64,000 bases of DNA from Oscillospiraceae bacterium (GCA_020025595.1 JAHHRV010000006.1:1-64000), one strand, 5' to 3'; counted from the stretch's first letter, positions 43,005-53,105 are shown. Numbers and translations: made by a program. Notes: a model not told the origin generated them from the sequence alone.

Positions 43005-45272
43005 TTACTGCTTCGGAATCTCCTGCAGTTTTTCGTTGATATAAGCCAACGCCTTTCTGGTATCCTCCGGATCTGCAGGCAGATCGGATGCGGTGTCGCA
43101 CAGTCTGTTTCCGCCCATAACCGCCAGCATGGACTTCTTCAGATTGTATCCAAGCAGGCTGCTGAGTGCATTGACCAGAATGTCAGAAGCCTCTTTATGT
43201 TCCAGCAGCTCCTTTGCAGTATCCTCAATGGAATAGTAGCCGGGCTTGAAGGTCAGCTCACGCTCTTTGTTCAGATCCACATTGTCAAACCAGTTGGTTA
43301 CGCCGGTCTCGGATGCATCTTCTGCAAACTGATAAGGCATGAAGGGCTCGGACACCTTTTCAAAAGCGGTGGTATCTGTGCAGCAGTCTGTCTTTGCGGT
43401 AACGGTGGTGTAGCCATTGCCCAGAGGAACATTTTCAAACACAAATACCCGGTGACCCTCTTTTTTTCCGAAGAATTCGCCGTTTACGAACAGAGAAACT
43501 TCGTCTGCATTGCTGTAAACCTTCACGCTGATGGTGTCGTTGTGGCGCTTTGCATAGCGCTTGCTGCAGATGTGCACCATGGGCTCTGCATTCCAATAGG
43601 CCTTGTACAGGTAGAAGGAATCCTTCTTCACCTGACGGTCCAGCGTCATCAGGCCCTTGTTGTTTCTGCCTGCGACACCGCCCTCTTTGCGTGCGTCACA
43701 GCCGAAGTCAAACATATTCCAGATGTGGGTTCCCCAGATCCAGGGACGCTCCTCGATGACCTTTGCCATATGCTCGTGGTAAAGTGCCTGATATTCTTCG
43801 CTGTAATCGCCGGCCTTTGCATCGTCCTTGTGGTAGGTGATGATGCCTTCGCAGCCATATTCAGAGATACCAATCGCTCTGCCCGGGTTGGATGCATGGA
43901 ATTCATCCAGCCACTTTTCGTTATCCTCGATAGTACCCACATACCAGCCAAAATAGTGGTTGTAGCTGACCACATCGGTGATTTCGTTCTGCTCATCGTC
44001 CATGGGCAGAGAGGACAGCTGTGCCATAACTGTCAGACGGCTGGGGTCCAGGGTCTGTGCCAGGCTGTTCAGTTCCTTCAGGTTTGCCACCAGTTCAGGT
44101 GTGTTTGCGCCAATGGTAATTTCGTTGGAAATTCCCCAGAAGCAGATGGAGCTGTGGTTGAAATTCTGGTAAATCAGTTCCTTCATCTGCTGGATGCAGT
44201 TCTGGTGGCCATTGGGGTCTTCGCTCATACGGCTGATGAAGGGGATCTCTGCCCACAGGATAAATCCCATTTCGTCGCAGAGGTTATAGAAATCCTGGCT
44301 GTGCTGATAGTGAGCAAGCCGGATGGTATTGGCACCGACTTCCTTGATGAGCTGTGCATCCTGCTTGTGCTGCTCCAGTGTCAGCGCATTGCCCATGCCC
44401 AGATAATCCTGGTGGCGGGAAACGCCCCGCAGAGGCATCAGCTCTCCGTTGAGGAAGAAGCCCTTTTCGGGGTCAACATGGAATTCTCTAAAACCATGTC
44501 GCACTTCAACCTGATCCAGCAGTTCATTGTGACGCACCAGAGCGGCCTTCACGGTGTACAGGTAGGGATCCTTCACACCGTTCCACAGGTGCAGATCAGC
44601 CAGCTGCAGTTCGGCGGATGCATCCTCGCAGGCAGGGCGGCAAACCTCTGCAACGATGGTGCCTTCGGCGTTGAAAACGCTGAAAATCACCTGATCCATC
44701 TCCTGCGCATCGGAAACATAGCCATACAGCTTCAGCAGGGCCTTGTTTTCGCCGGTGATCTCAGATTCGGCGGTCAGACCTTCTGCACCGAAATAGTCCA
44801 GAGAAAAGTGGGTCTTGGGCACAAAAATCAGATTCACATCCCGGTACAGTCCGCCATAGAAGGTGAAATCTGCCACCTGGGGATAAATGTCATCGTGATG
44901 GCTGTTGTCCACTGCAACTGCAAGAATATTGGTATTCTCCGTCAGCAGGTCGGTGATTTCGGCGCGGAAGCGGCTGTATCCGCCCTTGTGCTCGGTGACT
45001 TTATTACCATTTACATACACCTCGCAGAAGGATGCTGCTGCCTGAAACTCCAGATAAATGCAGGTGTCTGCGGGAATTTCGGGAATGGAAAGCTCCTTTA
45101 CATACCAGCATTTTCCACGGTAATAATCGCTGCCGCCATCCTGTCCGTCCAGTGCGTTCCAGGTGTGAGGCAGGGAAACGATTTCCCAGTCTCCGGGCAC
45201 AGCGGTAGGTACGGTGTTCTGTTCCTGTTTGGTAAAACACCAGTTGTCTTTTAGAGTAAGATACTGTCGCAT
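43005..45272 (-). CDS. Glycoside hydrolase family 2, locus 2
   Basis: Cytosolic enzyme of 755 residues. Sugar-binding domain with LPHTWNALDGQDGGSDYYRG, Ig-like domain, TIM barrel with acid/base Glu384 (WGISNEIT) and nucleophile Glu471 (GISEYGCEG), THIWNMFDFGCDARKEGG, then extra C-terminal domains: VKVYSNADEVSLFVNG (Ig-like) and a ~110-residue helical tail (about 645-755) that the GH2 of locus 1 does not have. Beta-galactosidase or beta-glucuronidase type; the exact sugar cannot be read. It lies 45 bases behind the AraC gene on the same strand and is divergent from symporter and GH3 genes, forming one regulated unit. Confidence 0.92.
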   Translation of the reverse strand: MRQYLTLKDNWCFTKQEQNTVPTAVPGDWEIVSLPHTWNALDGQDGGSDYYRGKCWYVKELSIPEIPADTCIYLEFQAAASFCEVYVNGNKVTEHKGGYSRFRAEITDLLTENTNILAVAVDNSHHDDIYPQVADFTFYGGLYRDVNLIFVPKTHFSLDYFGAEGLTAESEITGENKALLKLYGYVSDAQEMDQVIFSVFNAEGTIVAEVCRPACEDASAELQLADLHLWNGVKDPYLYTVKAALVRHNELLDQVEVRHGFREFHVDPEKGFFLNGELMPLRGVSRHQDYLGMGNALTLEQHKQDAQLIKEVGANTIRLAHYQHSQDFYNLCDEMGFILWAEIPFISRMSEDPNGHQNCIQQMKELIYQNFNHSSICFWGISNEITIGANTPELVANLKELNSLAQTLDPSRLTVMAQLSSLPMDDEQNEITDVVSYNHYFGWYVGTIEDNEKWLDEFHASNPGRAIGISEYGCEGIITYHKDDAKAGDYSEEYQALYHEHMAKVIEERPWIWGTHIWNMFDFGCDARKEGGVAGRNNKGLMTLDRQVKKDSFYLYKAYWNAEPMVHICSKRYAKRHNDTISVKVYSNADEVSLFVNGEFFGKKEGHRVFVFENVPLGNGYTTVTAKTDCCTDTTAFEKVSEPFMPYQFAEDASETGVTNWFDNVDLNKERELTFKPGYYSIEDTAKELLEHKEASDILVNALSSLLGYNLKKSMLAVMGGNRLCDTASDLPADPEDTRKALAYINEKLQEIPKQ

Positions 45273-45317
45273 AAGACCTCCGTTACTACAGTAAAAAATA
45301 AATTAAATATCTGGAAA

Positions 45318-46517
45318 CTACGGCAAGAGTTTATCACGGTATTCTTTTGGAGTTTGTCCAGTTATTTTTTTGAAGATTTTCGTGAAGTAGTTCACATCCG
45401 ATATTCCACACATTTCTGCAATCGCCTGAATTTGCAGATTCGTGGTAGACAGCAGAAAAACTGCATGGTTGATTCGTTTTTGCTTTACATACTCTGTCAG
45501 GGTGCTGCCGGTCTCTTTTTTGAACAGTGCCGACAGATAGCTGGGGTTGATATTCAGCAGATTGGCCTGGGCATTCAGCGTCAGATCGCCGGAAAGATTG
45601 GAAGTAATGTGTGTAAGCACTTTTTGAATGATGGGAGAATAGCCCTTCAGGGAATGAAGCTGAACCAGATGGCAGTACTTGCGGACAATTTCCCGCTGGA
45701 GGCTGTGCACCTCCTTCAAAGAGCAGCACTGACTGATTCGGAAAGCAAACTCAGAGTAGAGGGTTTCGATATGAATGGGGTGAACATCAGCAGATTCTGC
45801 TGCTTTTCGCAAAAGTGTATTCATATCAAAAGACTGAATTTTCTTCGTTTTCAGCGCATTTTCTCCAGGACAGACCCGATAAAAGTTCTTGGCATTCAAA
45901 TAAAGGGGCAGAAATTTTTCCGCCTTGTGCCAGTGCCCCTGGCTGACAAGCTTCATCAGCTCGTTTTCTTTGTCGTAATACTCCTCCACCATGTGGATGG
46001 TCGAAACAGGATCGTCCTGAGACGGAAGATGGAAATTCTCACGGACAGAAGCAATCTCGGCCACTTCCGGGAATTTTATATTTTTGATGGGAATGCTGTC
46101 TTCGTCCCTGTAGGTATGTCGGAGAAAGGTTTTGACAATACTGAGAAAGTGAAAATCATCGTCAAACATTGGGATATCCTTGACCGCATTTTCCGGCGTG
46201 GAGAACTGCGGCAGGGACGGAATCTCCCGGATCGTATAAGGTCCGACGGACAGATAAGTGACCGGTTCAATATCCGGAATCCGGAACAACAGAAAGCGAA
46301 ATCGATAATTCTGGATCCGGTAAATGATCTGCGGGTGGTATTGGTCTGTAAATTCCTGAAAATTGTTCGCAATTTTCAGTGGCTTTTCTTTATCCAGCGG
46401 CTGCAGGAACCCGGAAAAAAATAATTTCAGATCCTCACAAGACCGCAATTGCATGAAAGGAAGCTGGAAATCGGCTAAAATTTCCAGAAAAAAGTGAAAT
46501 TCTGGTGAATACTGCAT
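45318..46517 (-). CDS. AraC-family regulator of glycoside locus 2
   Basis: Regulator of 399 residues. The C-terminal ~100 residues carry the AraC double helix-turn-helix (LNAQANLLNINPSYLSALFKKETGSTLTEYV; IAEMCGISDVNYFTKIFKKITGQTPKEYR). The N-terminal ~290 residues are a sensor/oligomerisation part with a helical middle segment and no clear cupin motif. ATG at 46517 follows GGAGGAG; the frame to 46580 has no ribosome site. It precedes GH2 and is divergent from the GPH-GH3 pair, so it most likely activates both units when the cognate sugar is present. Confidence 0.9.
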   Translation of the reverse strand: MQYSPEFHFFLEILADFQLPFMQLRSCEDLKLFFSGFLQPLDKEKPLKIANNFQEFTDQYHPQIIYRIQNYRFRFLLFRIPDIEPVTYLSVGPYTIREIPSLPQFSTPENAVKDIPMFDDDFHFLSIVKTFLRHTYRDEDSIPIKNIKFPEVAEIASVRENFHLPSQDDPVSTIHMVEEYYDKENELMKLVSQGHWHKAEKFLPLYLNAKNFYRVCPGENALKTKKIQSFDMNTLLRKAAESADVHPIHIETLYSEFAFRISQCCSLKEVHSLQREIVRKYCHLVQLHSLKGYSPIIQKVLTHITSNLSGDLTLNAQANLLNINPSYLSALFKKETGSTLTEYVKQKRINHAVFLLSTTNLQIQAIAEMCGISDVNYFTKIFKKITGQTPKEYRDKLLP

Positions 46518-46711
46518 CGCGTTCTCCTCCAAAACGAAACTCCGCAAAATGATTATCGTATAATTTTGAGCATATTTCAATACGAAACAAAAAATATACT
46601 ATAATCCCACAAAAATTTACTCACAAAAAAGCATAAAATGCGTTAATATCAAGATAATCTTAGTTACAGACATGGCCATCGTCGTAACTACTTAGAACAG
46701 GAGAAAATGCA

Positions 46712-48121
46712 ATGAAAAAAGAAACAGCAATTCGTCCTTTTGGATTAAGGGACAAAGTTGGTTATATGTTTGGCGACTTTGGTAATGATTTTACCTTCCT
46801 GTTCGCCAGCACATTCCTGATGATTTTCTATACCAAGGTCCTGGGCATTGGTATGGGCATTGTCGGAACGCTATTCATTGTGGCACGGTGTGTTGACGCA
46901 TTTACCGATGTTGCAATGGGACAGATTGTCGACCGCGCCAAAAGCACAAAGGATGGACGCTTCCGCCCCTGGATTCGCCGTATGTGCGGCCCCGTAGCAA
47001 TCGCAAGCTTTTTGATGTATCAGTCTTCTCTTGCGAATGCATCTATGACTGTAAAAGTGATTTATATGTTTGTCACTTACATTCTGTGGGGTAGTGTGTT
47101 CTATACCTCCATTAATATTCCCTACGGTTCCATGGCTTCTGTTCTGAGCAGCGAAAGTGATGACCGTTCTTCCCTCTCCACCTTCAGAAGCGTGGGTGCC
47201 GCTCTGGCAAGTCTGATTGTCTGCGTTGGCGGCCCGATGCTCATTTACACCACCGATGCAGCAGGTAACCAGATCGTTGATGGCCCTCGTTTTACTTTGA
47301 TTGCCGGTGTATTCTCTGTTGGCGCAATTATTTGCTATCTGCTCTGCTACTACATGACCACCGAGCGTGTACAGCAGATCGACGTACGACTGGACGAAAA
47401 GCCCAGTGTTGTCAAATCCATGAAAGCCGCAATTACCAGCAGATCCCTGATGGGCATTATTGCTGCATCTATTTTCCTGATGCTGGGTTCTCTGATGTCC
47501 CAGTCTGTAAACCAGTATGTGTTCATTGACTACTTTAAGGACAAGGCCGGTATCTCTCTGCTGAGCCTGTGCGCAATCATCCCCTCTTTTGTATTGGCTC
47601 CCTTCATTGTGCCCCTGACCAGAAAGTTCGGTAAGAGAGAAATGGGCGCAATCGGCTGCTTCATTGGTGGCGGTGCCTGCGTAGCACTGTACTTCATGCA
47701 CACTGCATCCATGATGGCATACATTGGTGTTTCCATCATTTCCTACCTGGGCTTTGGCTTCTTCAACATGATTATCTGGGCACTGATTACCGATGTCATT
47801 GATGATCAGGAAGTCAAGACCGGCAAGCGTGAAGATGGTACTGTTTATGCCGTGTATTCCTTTGCAAGAAAGATCGGTCAGGCTCTGTCCGGCGGCATGG
47901 GTGCATGGGCACTGGCACTTGCAGGATATAATTCCTCCGTTCAGGTTCAGACTCCGGAGGTAGCAAACAAGATCTATGATGTTGCAACCATGATTCCCGG
48001 TATCCTGTATATCTGTGTCGGTCTGTGCCTGTTTACCATTTACCCCCTGAGCAAGAAGAAAGTGGAAAGCAACATTGCTGTTCTGAAAGAAAGAAAAAAA
48101 GCACATAACGAGGAAAACTAA
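46712..48121 (+). CDS. GPH-family sugar:cation symporter, locus 2
   Basis: Transporter of 469 residues with 12 predicted spans. Family signatures: FGDFGNDFTF near 22, VARCVDAFTDVAMGQIVDR near 57-75, DGRFRPWIRR after it, and ALITDVIDDQEVKTGKREDGTVYAVYSFARKIGQA near 355-390. Ribosome site CAGGAG before the ATG. Followed after 4 bases by a cytosolic GH3, so import and intracellular hydrolysis are coupled. A TATAAT-like -10 lies at 46600-46605 in the divergent region. Closely similar in its C-terminal signature to the cut symporter at the right edge of the window. Confidence 0.92.
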   Translation: MKKETAIRPFGLRDKVGYMFGDFGNDFTFLFASTFLMIFYTKVLGIGMGIVGTLFIVARCVDAFTDVAMGQIVDRAKSTKDGRFRPWIRRMCGPVAIASFLMYQSSLANASMTVKVIYMFVTYILWGSVFYTSINIPYGSMASVLSSESDDRSSLSTFRSVGAALASLIVCVGGPMLIYTTDAAGNQIVDGPRFTLIAGVFSVGAIICYLLCYYMTTERVQQIDVRLDEKPSVVKSMKAAITSRSLMGIIAASIFLMLGSLMSQSVNQYVFIDYFKDKAGISLLSLCAIIPSFVLAPFIVPLTRKFGKREMGAIGCFIGGGACVALYFMHTASMMAYIGVSIISYLGFGFFNMIIWALITDVIDDQEVKTGKREDGTVYAVYSFARKIGQALSGGMGAWALALAGYNSSVQVQTPEVANKIYDVATMIPGILYICVGLCLFTIYPLSKKKVESNIAVLKERKKAHNEEN

Positions 48122-48125
48122 TCAA

Positions 48126-50405
48126 ATGGAGAATTATGAATCAAAAATCCTGAGCAAGCAGAATCCGGACGGCCCTCTTCTCAAATGGTCGGAGAATTCC
48201 GGTGTCAAGCTGCTGGAAAAAGACGGTCTGTATTTTAAGGATTTGGCAAAAGACGGTGTGTTTCACCCGTATGAAGACTGGAGACTGCCCGCTAACGAGC
48301 GGGCAGCCGATCTGGCCTCCAGATTGACCATCGATCAGATTGCAGGTCTGATGCTCTACAGCAGACACCAGTTCGTACCGGGATTCTCCGCGGACTATTT
48401 CGGCGAAGTATCCTATAACGGAACCTCTCTGCAGGAAGCAGGTCTGCCTGTGTACGCCCTGTCCGACCAGCAGAAAGCATTCATTAAAAACGACTATCTG
48501 CGCCATGTTCTGGTGGTCGCTGTGCAGTCTGCCGCTGATTCTGCAAAATGGAACAACAATTTGCAGGAACTGTCCGAAAGCCTGGAATGGGGCATCCCCA
48601 TTTCCATCAGCTCCGACCCCAGACACGGAACCACCGTTACCTTTGAATTTGACGCCGGCGCAGGCGGAGATATCTCCCACTGGCCCGAACCTCTGGGACT
48701 GACCGCAACCTTTGATCCCGCCCTGGTCAGACGCTTCGGCGAGATCGCATCCAAGGAATACCGGGCACTGGGCATTACCACTGCCCTGTCCCCTCAGATT
48801 GACCTGACCACCGAGCCCCGCTGGAGCCGCTTCCTGGGCAGCTTCGGTGAGCACTCCTGTTTGAGTGCAGAGCTTGCAGAAGCTTACTGCGATTCCTTCC
48901 AGACTTCTGAAGGCGACAAGGAAATCGAAGAAGGCTGGGGCTACGACAGTGTCAACGCCATGGTCAAGCACTGGCCCGGCGGCGGCGCTGTAGAAGGCGG
49001 CCGTGATGCCCATTTCCCCTGCGGCAAGTATTCCGTTTACCCCGGAAACAACTTTGACGAGCATCTCATTCCCTTTACCGAAGGTGCATTCAAGCTGACC
49101 GGCAAGACCAAAAAGGCCAGTGCCGTCATGCCCTACTACACCATCGTCTACGGTCAGCCCGGCGGCGAAAATGTCGGCTGCAGCTACAGCAAGTACCTGA
49201 TCACCGATCTTCTGCGCAACAAGTATGCATATGACGGCGTTGTCTGCACCGACTGGAGCATCACCGCTGACGAAGGCCCCATCGAGAGTATGTACAGCGG
49301 CAAATGCTGGGGTGTGGAGCATCTGACCGAGCCGGAAAGATGCTACAAGGTAATCATGGCAGGCGTAGACCAGTTCGGCGGTCTGAATGAGAAGAAGAAC
49401 ATCATCGCCGCCTATGAAATCGGCGTAAAGGAGCACGGCGAAGCATTCATGCGCAAGCGTTTTGAAGACTCCGCCCGCAGATTGCTCAGAAATATTTTCC
49501 GCACCGGTCTGTTTGAAAATCCCTATCTGGTGCCGGAAGAGGCCAGCGAAATCGTCGGCTGCCCCGAGTACATGAAGGTTGGCTTTGACGCTCAGGTAAA
49601 ATCTGTTGTCATGCTGAAAAACAGAAATCAGGTTCTGCCTCTTGCCGAAAAGACAAAGCTGTACATTCCCAAGCTGTATGTTCCCGAGAACACGGACTGG
49701 ATGGACATCCATACCGAAGAGCACTGGGAAGATCCCATCAGCCCCGCTCTGCTGAGCAAGTACTTCACCCTGGTTGAGACTCCGGAAGAAGCTGATGCAG
49801 CACTGTGCGTTCTCAGACAGCCCAACGGCGCAGGTTTCAGCCTGCAGGGCGGTTACGATGTTGCAGACAGAGAAAAGGGCGGCAACGGCTACATCCCTGT
49901 CACACTGCAGTATCGTCCCTATACCGCTGAAAAGGCCCGGGAGCACAGCATCGCCGGTGGCGATCCTCAGGAAGACTTCACCAACCGCGGCTACAAGGGT
50001 AAAACCGTCACCGTGAACAACGAGCAGGATCTGGATGCCATGCTGGAAACCCGCAGAAGAATGGGCAACAAGCCCGTCATCGTCTGTGCCAGCATGACGG
50101 CCCCCATGGTCATGGCTGAGTTTGAACAGGAAGCCGATGCCATTCTGGCAACCTTCGGCAATCTGCCTCAGGCACTGCTGGAGATCATCAGCGGCAGACA
50201 GGAGCCTTCCGGTTTGCTGCCTCTGCAGGTTCCCGCAAATATGGATACTGTGGAAGAGCAGTTTGAAGATGTTCCCTTTGACATGGTTTGCCATGTGGAC
50301 AGCGAGAACCACACCTATGATTTTGGCTTTGGTATGAACTGGAATGGCGTAATCAATGACGAACGCGTAAAAAAGTACGCACACCGTCCCGAGAAAACAA
50401 ACTGA
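48126..50405 (+). CDS. GH3 beta-glycosidase, cytosolic
   Basis: Protein of 759 residues without signal peptide. TIM barrel (about 55-450) with ISSDPRHG, SPQIDLTTEPRWSRFLGSFGE, VKHWPGGGAVEGGRDAHFP and nucleophile Asp376 (GVVCTDWSIT), then an alpha/beta sandwich (~520-740; SVVMLKNRNQVLPL). No FnIII domain. The family covers beta-glucosidases, beta-xylosidases and related enzymes; KHWPGGG in place of KHFPGDG marks a subgroup often seen in Firmicutes. It follows the GPH symporter by 4 bases and probably cleaves the imported glycoside together with the divergent GH2. Confidence 0.92.
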   Translation: MENYESKILSKQNPDGPLLKWSENSGVKLLEKDGLYFKDLAKDGVFHPYEDWRLPANERAADLASRLTIDQIAGLMLYSRHQFVPGFSADYFGEVSYNGTSLQEAGLPVYALSDQQKAFIKNDYLRHVLVVAVQSAADSAKWNNNLQELSESLEWGIPISISSDPRHGTTVTFEFDAGAGGDISHWPEPLGLTATFDPALVRRFGEIASKEYRALGITTALSPQIDLTTEPRWSRFLGSFGEHSCLSAELAEAYCDSFQTSEGDKEIEEGWGYDSVNAMVKHWPGGGAVEGGRDAHFPCGKYSVYPGNNFDEHLIPFTEGAFKLTGKTKKASAVMPYYTIVYGQPGGENVGCSYSKYLITDLLRNKYAYDGVVCTDWSITADEGPIESMYSGKCWGVEHLTEPERCYKVIMAGVDQFGGLNEKKNIIAAYEIGVKEHGEAFMRKRFEDSARRLLRNIFRTGLFENPYLVPEEASEIVGCPEYMKVGFDAQVKSVVMLKNRNQVLPLAEKTKLYIPKLYVPENTDWMDIHTEEHWEDPISPALLSKYFTLVETPEEADAALCVLRQPNGAGFSLQGGYDVADREKGGNGYIPVTLQYRPYTAEKAREHSIAGGDPQEDFTNRGYKGKTVTVNNEQDLDAMLETRRRMGNKPVIVCASMTAPMVMAEFEQEADAILATFGNLPQALLEIISGRQEPSGLLPLQVPANMDTVEEQFEDVPFDMVCHVDSENHTYDFGFGMNWNGVINDERVKKYAHRPEKTN

Positions 50406-50430
50406 TTCTTATCTTCAAGCATCATATACA

Positions 50431-50469
50431 ACAAGAGCCCACGCGCCAAATTGGCGTGTGGGCTCTTGT
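50431..50469 (+). terminator. Terminator of the GPH-GH3 operon
   Basis: Nineteen-base arms with one G-T pair and a one-base centre (ACAAGAGCCCACG... / ...GTGTGGGCTCTTGT), followed by TTC. Confidence 0.75.
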
Positions 50470-50550
50470 TCATTTATGCGTTTTTAACTTCAGTACCATT
50501 CTTTTCTGCCATGATCTTTTGGCTCTGTCCTGCTGTTTTCGGTTTCAATC

Positions 50551-50579
50551 TTGACAAACATTGTTTGGAGAGTTATTCT
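50551..50579 (+). promoter_or_regulatory. Promoter of the apbE gene
   Basis: TTGACA (50551-50556), 17-bp spacer, TATTCT (50574-50579), 78 bases before the start codon. Confidence 0.65.
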
Positions 50580-50656
50580 AGGCTAACTGAGGTATCAGAG
50601 GCACTTTTGCCCCTTTTTACCCAGCTTCTGACAATCTGAAAATTCGGAGGAATTTT

Positions 50657-51691
50657 ATGCTGAAAAAGCTTCTTTTGCCCATTTGCCTTGCCCTGACCTT
50701 CAGTGCCTGCGCTAAGGCTCCCGCTCCCGTCGAACCCAAAACATCAAAGCTGTTCGCCATGGATACGGTCATGGACCTGTCGGTCTATACCGATGATGAC
50801 AGCCTGCTGACCGAGGCAGCCGATCTGGTTTCCCAGCTGGAGCACAGCCTCTCCACCACCGATTCCAACAGTGAGATCTATACCGCCAATTCTACCGGCT
50901 CTGCTGTTCTTTCTGACAGTACCGCTGAGCTTCTGGAGCGTGCTCTGGGTTTCTGTGAGAAAACCGACGGTGCTCTGGATCTTTCCATCTATCCCGTAGT
51001 CCGGGCCTGGGGCTTCACCACCGGAACCTATCAGGTTCCTGCTCAGCAGGAGCTGGACTCCTTGCTAAAGTATGTAGACTATCAAAAGATTGCCTATTCT
51101 TCCGCCGATCAGACCGTTTCCCTGCCCGAAGGCATGGAAATCGACTTGGGCAGCGTAGCCAAGGGCTACACCAGTGACCGTCTGATTCAGCTGTTCCGAG
51201 AAAACGGCGTCACCTCTGCCCTGCTGAATCTGGGCGGAAATGTCCAGACTCTGGGCACCAAGCCTGACGGCAGCCTCTGGCGCATCGGCATCAAGGACCC
51301 CAGCGGCAACAGCTATCTGGGCGTGCTCTCCACCGCCGATCAGGCAGTGATCACTTCCGGCGGCTATGAGCGTTTCTTTGAAGGTGAAGACGGCACCATC
51401 TACTGGCACATCATCGACCCGAAAACCGGATACCCGGCAAAAAACGGTCTGATCTCCGCTACAGCCGTCGGTGCAGAAGGCGTCTACTGCGATGCGCTTT
51501 CCACCGCTCTGTTTATCATGGGCCCGGAAAAAGCCGCCGACTTCTGGCGGGAGCACCGGGACTTTGAGACCATCCTGGTGACCGAGCAGAACGAGGTTCT
51601 GATTACTCCGGGTCTTGCAGATTCCTTCCAGCTGATGGAGGACAGCCCCTACAAACTGACAGTAATTTCCGATACTGAAAGCAAAAACTGA
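50657..51691 (+). CDS. apbE: FAD:protein FMN transferase, lipoprotein
   Basis: Protein of 344 residues with lipobox FSAC (Cys18), so exported and lipid-anchored. It moves FMN from FAD to a Thr of target flavoproteins outside the membrane. ApbE motifs: FAMDTVMDLSVY, LDLSIYPVVRAWGF, EIDLGSVAKGYTSD, SALLNLGGNV, ITSGGYERFF and HIIDPKTGYPA, ending in DALSTALFIMG. All catalytic Mg/FAD-binding regions look intact. No gene with an FMN-binding domain (Rnf, Nqr, extracellular reductase) lies nearby, so its client is elsewhere on the chromosome. Confidence 0.94.
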   Translation: MLKKLLLPICLALTFSACAKAPAPVEPKTSKLFAMDTVMDLSVYTDDDSLLTEAADLVSQLEHSLSTTDSNSEIYTANSTGSAVLSDSTAELLERALGFCEKTDGALDLSIYPVVRAWGFTTGTYQVPAQQELDSLLKYVDYQKIAYSSADQTVSLPEGMEIDLGSVAKGYTSDRLIQLFRENGVTSALLNLGGNVQTLGTKPDGSLWRIGIKDPSGNSYLGVLSTADQAVITSGGYERFFEGEDGTIYWHIIDPKTGYPAKNGLISATAVGAEGVYCDALSTALFIMGPEKAADFWREHRDFETILVTEQNEVLITPGLADSFQLMEDSPYKLTVISDTESKN

Positions 51692-51807
51692 CACTTTACA
51701 GCCTGGAAAATCGAGCGTATACTGGTTTTAATTTCCCATGCTATCGCACCGAAAGTGAGCGGTTTCCTAGTAAGGAATGACATCTGAGAGGAAGAGAGGC
51801 TGCAATC

Positions 51808-53088
51808 ATGAAATATGCTTACACAAATGCGTATCTTCTCGACGGAACAGAGAAGATGGAACCAAAGGCCGGATACACGGTATTGACTCACGGAGATCTC
51901 ATTGAGGCCATTGTTCCCCAGGGACACGATCTGACCGGCTACACGGTCGTTGATCTCAAGGGGCAGTATCTGCTCCCGGGTCTGATTAACCTGCACGCAC
52001 ATCTGCCTGCCAGCGGCAAGCCCAAGAAAAAGCCCAGCGATCCTGTAAAACTGGTCAAAATTATGACCAGCAACGCATTCTTCCGCCGTATCGCCCTTGC
52101 CCTCTGCCAGAGCTATGCCAAAACGGAGCTTCTTTCCGGTGTCACCACGCTGCGCACCATGGGCGGCATTCTGGATCTGGACACCAAAATCCGTGATGCC
52201 ATCAACGCAGGAACCGCCGTCGGCCCCCGGATCATCGCCGCCAACATGGCTGTTTCGGTTCCCGGTGGACACATGGCGAATTCTCTTGCCTACGCCGCAA
52301 CGAGCGCCCAGGAGGCAACTGATTATGTGCGCAAGGTCACAGAGGAAAAGCCCGACATTATCAAGCTGATGATCACGGGCGGTGTGCTGGATGCCAAGGT
52401 CAAGGGTGAACCCGGTGTTCTGAAAATGCAGCCCAATCTGGTGCGGGCCGCCTGCGATGAAGCCCATCGGCTGGGTCTGAAGGTCGCTGCCCATGTGGAA
52501 AGCCCCGAGGGCGTCCGGGTCGCACTGGAAAACGGTGTTGACACCATCGAGCACGGCGCGACTCCCGACGAAACAATTCTGAATCTGTTCAAGGAAAAGC
52601 ACGCCTGCCATGTGGCTACCATTTCCCCCGCCCTGCCCTATGCCCTGTTCGACCGCTCCGTCAGCCACGCAAGCGAAATGGAACAGTACAACGGCGACAT
52701 CGTCTTCCGGGGTATTCTGGACTGCGCAAAAGCCTGTCTTGCGAACGGTATCCCCGTTGGTCTGGGCACCGACACAGGATGCCCCTATATCACCCACTAC
52801 GATATGTGGCGAGAAGTGAACTATTTCCACAAATACTGCGGCGTTTCCACCACTTTTGCACTGTACACCGCAACTCTTGGCAATGCACGCATTGCAGGCC
52901 TGGACAAGGTGACCGGCAGCATCGAGCCGGGCAAGTGCGCAGATTTCATTGTGTGCCGGGAAAATCCCCTGGAAAATCTGGCTGCGCTGCGGAATCTGTC
53001 CATGGTTGTGGCTCAGGGCCGGGCCATCGAAAATCCCAGGATCAAGAAAATGCCCCAGGTAGAAGAGCAGCTGGATCATTATCTGTAA
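51808..53088 (+). CDS. Metal-dependent amidohydrolase (imidazolonepropionase/prolidase-like)
   Basis: Amidohydrolase of 426 residues. HxH motif INLHAHLPA near 61-67, the candidate carbamylated Lys in IIKLMITGG, His in AAHVESP, His in IEHGATP and Asp in LGTDTGCP complete a two-metal site. The C-terminus has the usual composite beta-domain GSIEPGKCADFIVCREN. Such proteins hydrolyse amide, peptide or lactam bonds; the exact substrate is not visible. Ribosome site GAGAGGAAGAGAGG upstream; the gene stands alone between apbE and a bidirectional terminator. Confidence 0.88.
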   Translation: MKYAYTNAYLLDGTEKMEPKAGYTVLTHGDLIEAIVPQGHDLTGYTVVDLKGQYLLPGLINLHAHLPASGKPKKKPSDPVKLVKIMTSNAFFRRIALALCQSYAKTELLSGVTTLRTMGGILDLDTKIRDAINAGTAVGPRIIAANMAVSVPGGHMANSLAYAATSAQEATDYVRKVTEEKPDIIKLMITGGVLDAKVKGEPGVLKMQPNLVRAACDEAHRLGLKVAAHVESPEGVRVALENGVDTIEHGATPDETILNLFKEKHACHVATISPALPYALFDRSVSHASEMEQYNGDIVFRGILDCAKACLANGIPVGLGTDTGCPYITHYDMWREVNYFHKYCGVSTTFALYTATLGNARIAGLDKVTGSIEPGKCADFIVCRENPLENLAALRNLSMVVAQGRAIENPRIKKMPQVEEQLDHYL

Positions 53089-53105
53089 TACATACCGAAA
53101 ATCAA

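Noticed and set aside
48141..50384. Open frames antisense to GH2 and GH3 of locus 2 (also 43197-45254)
   Set aside because: No start signals or domains; opposite strand is clearly coding.
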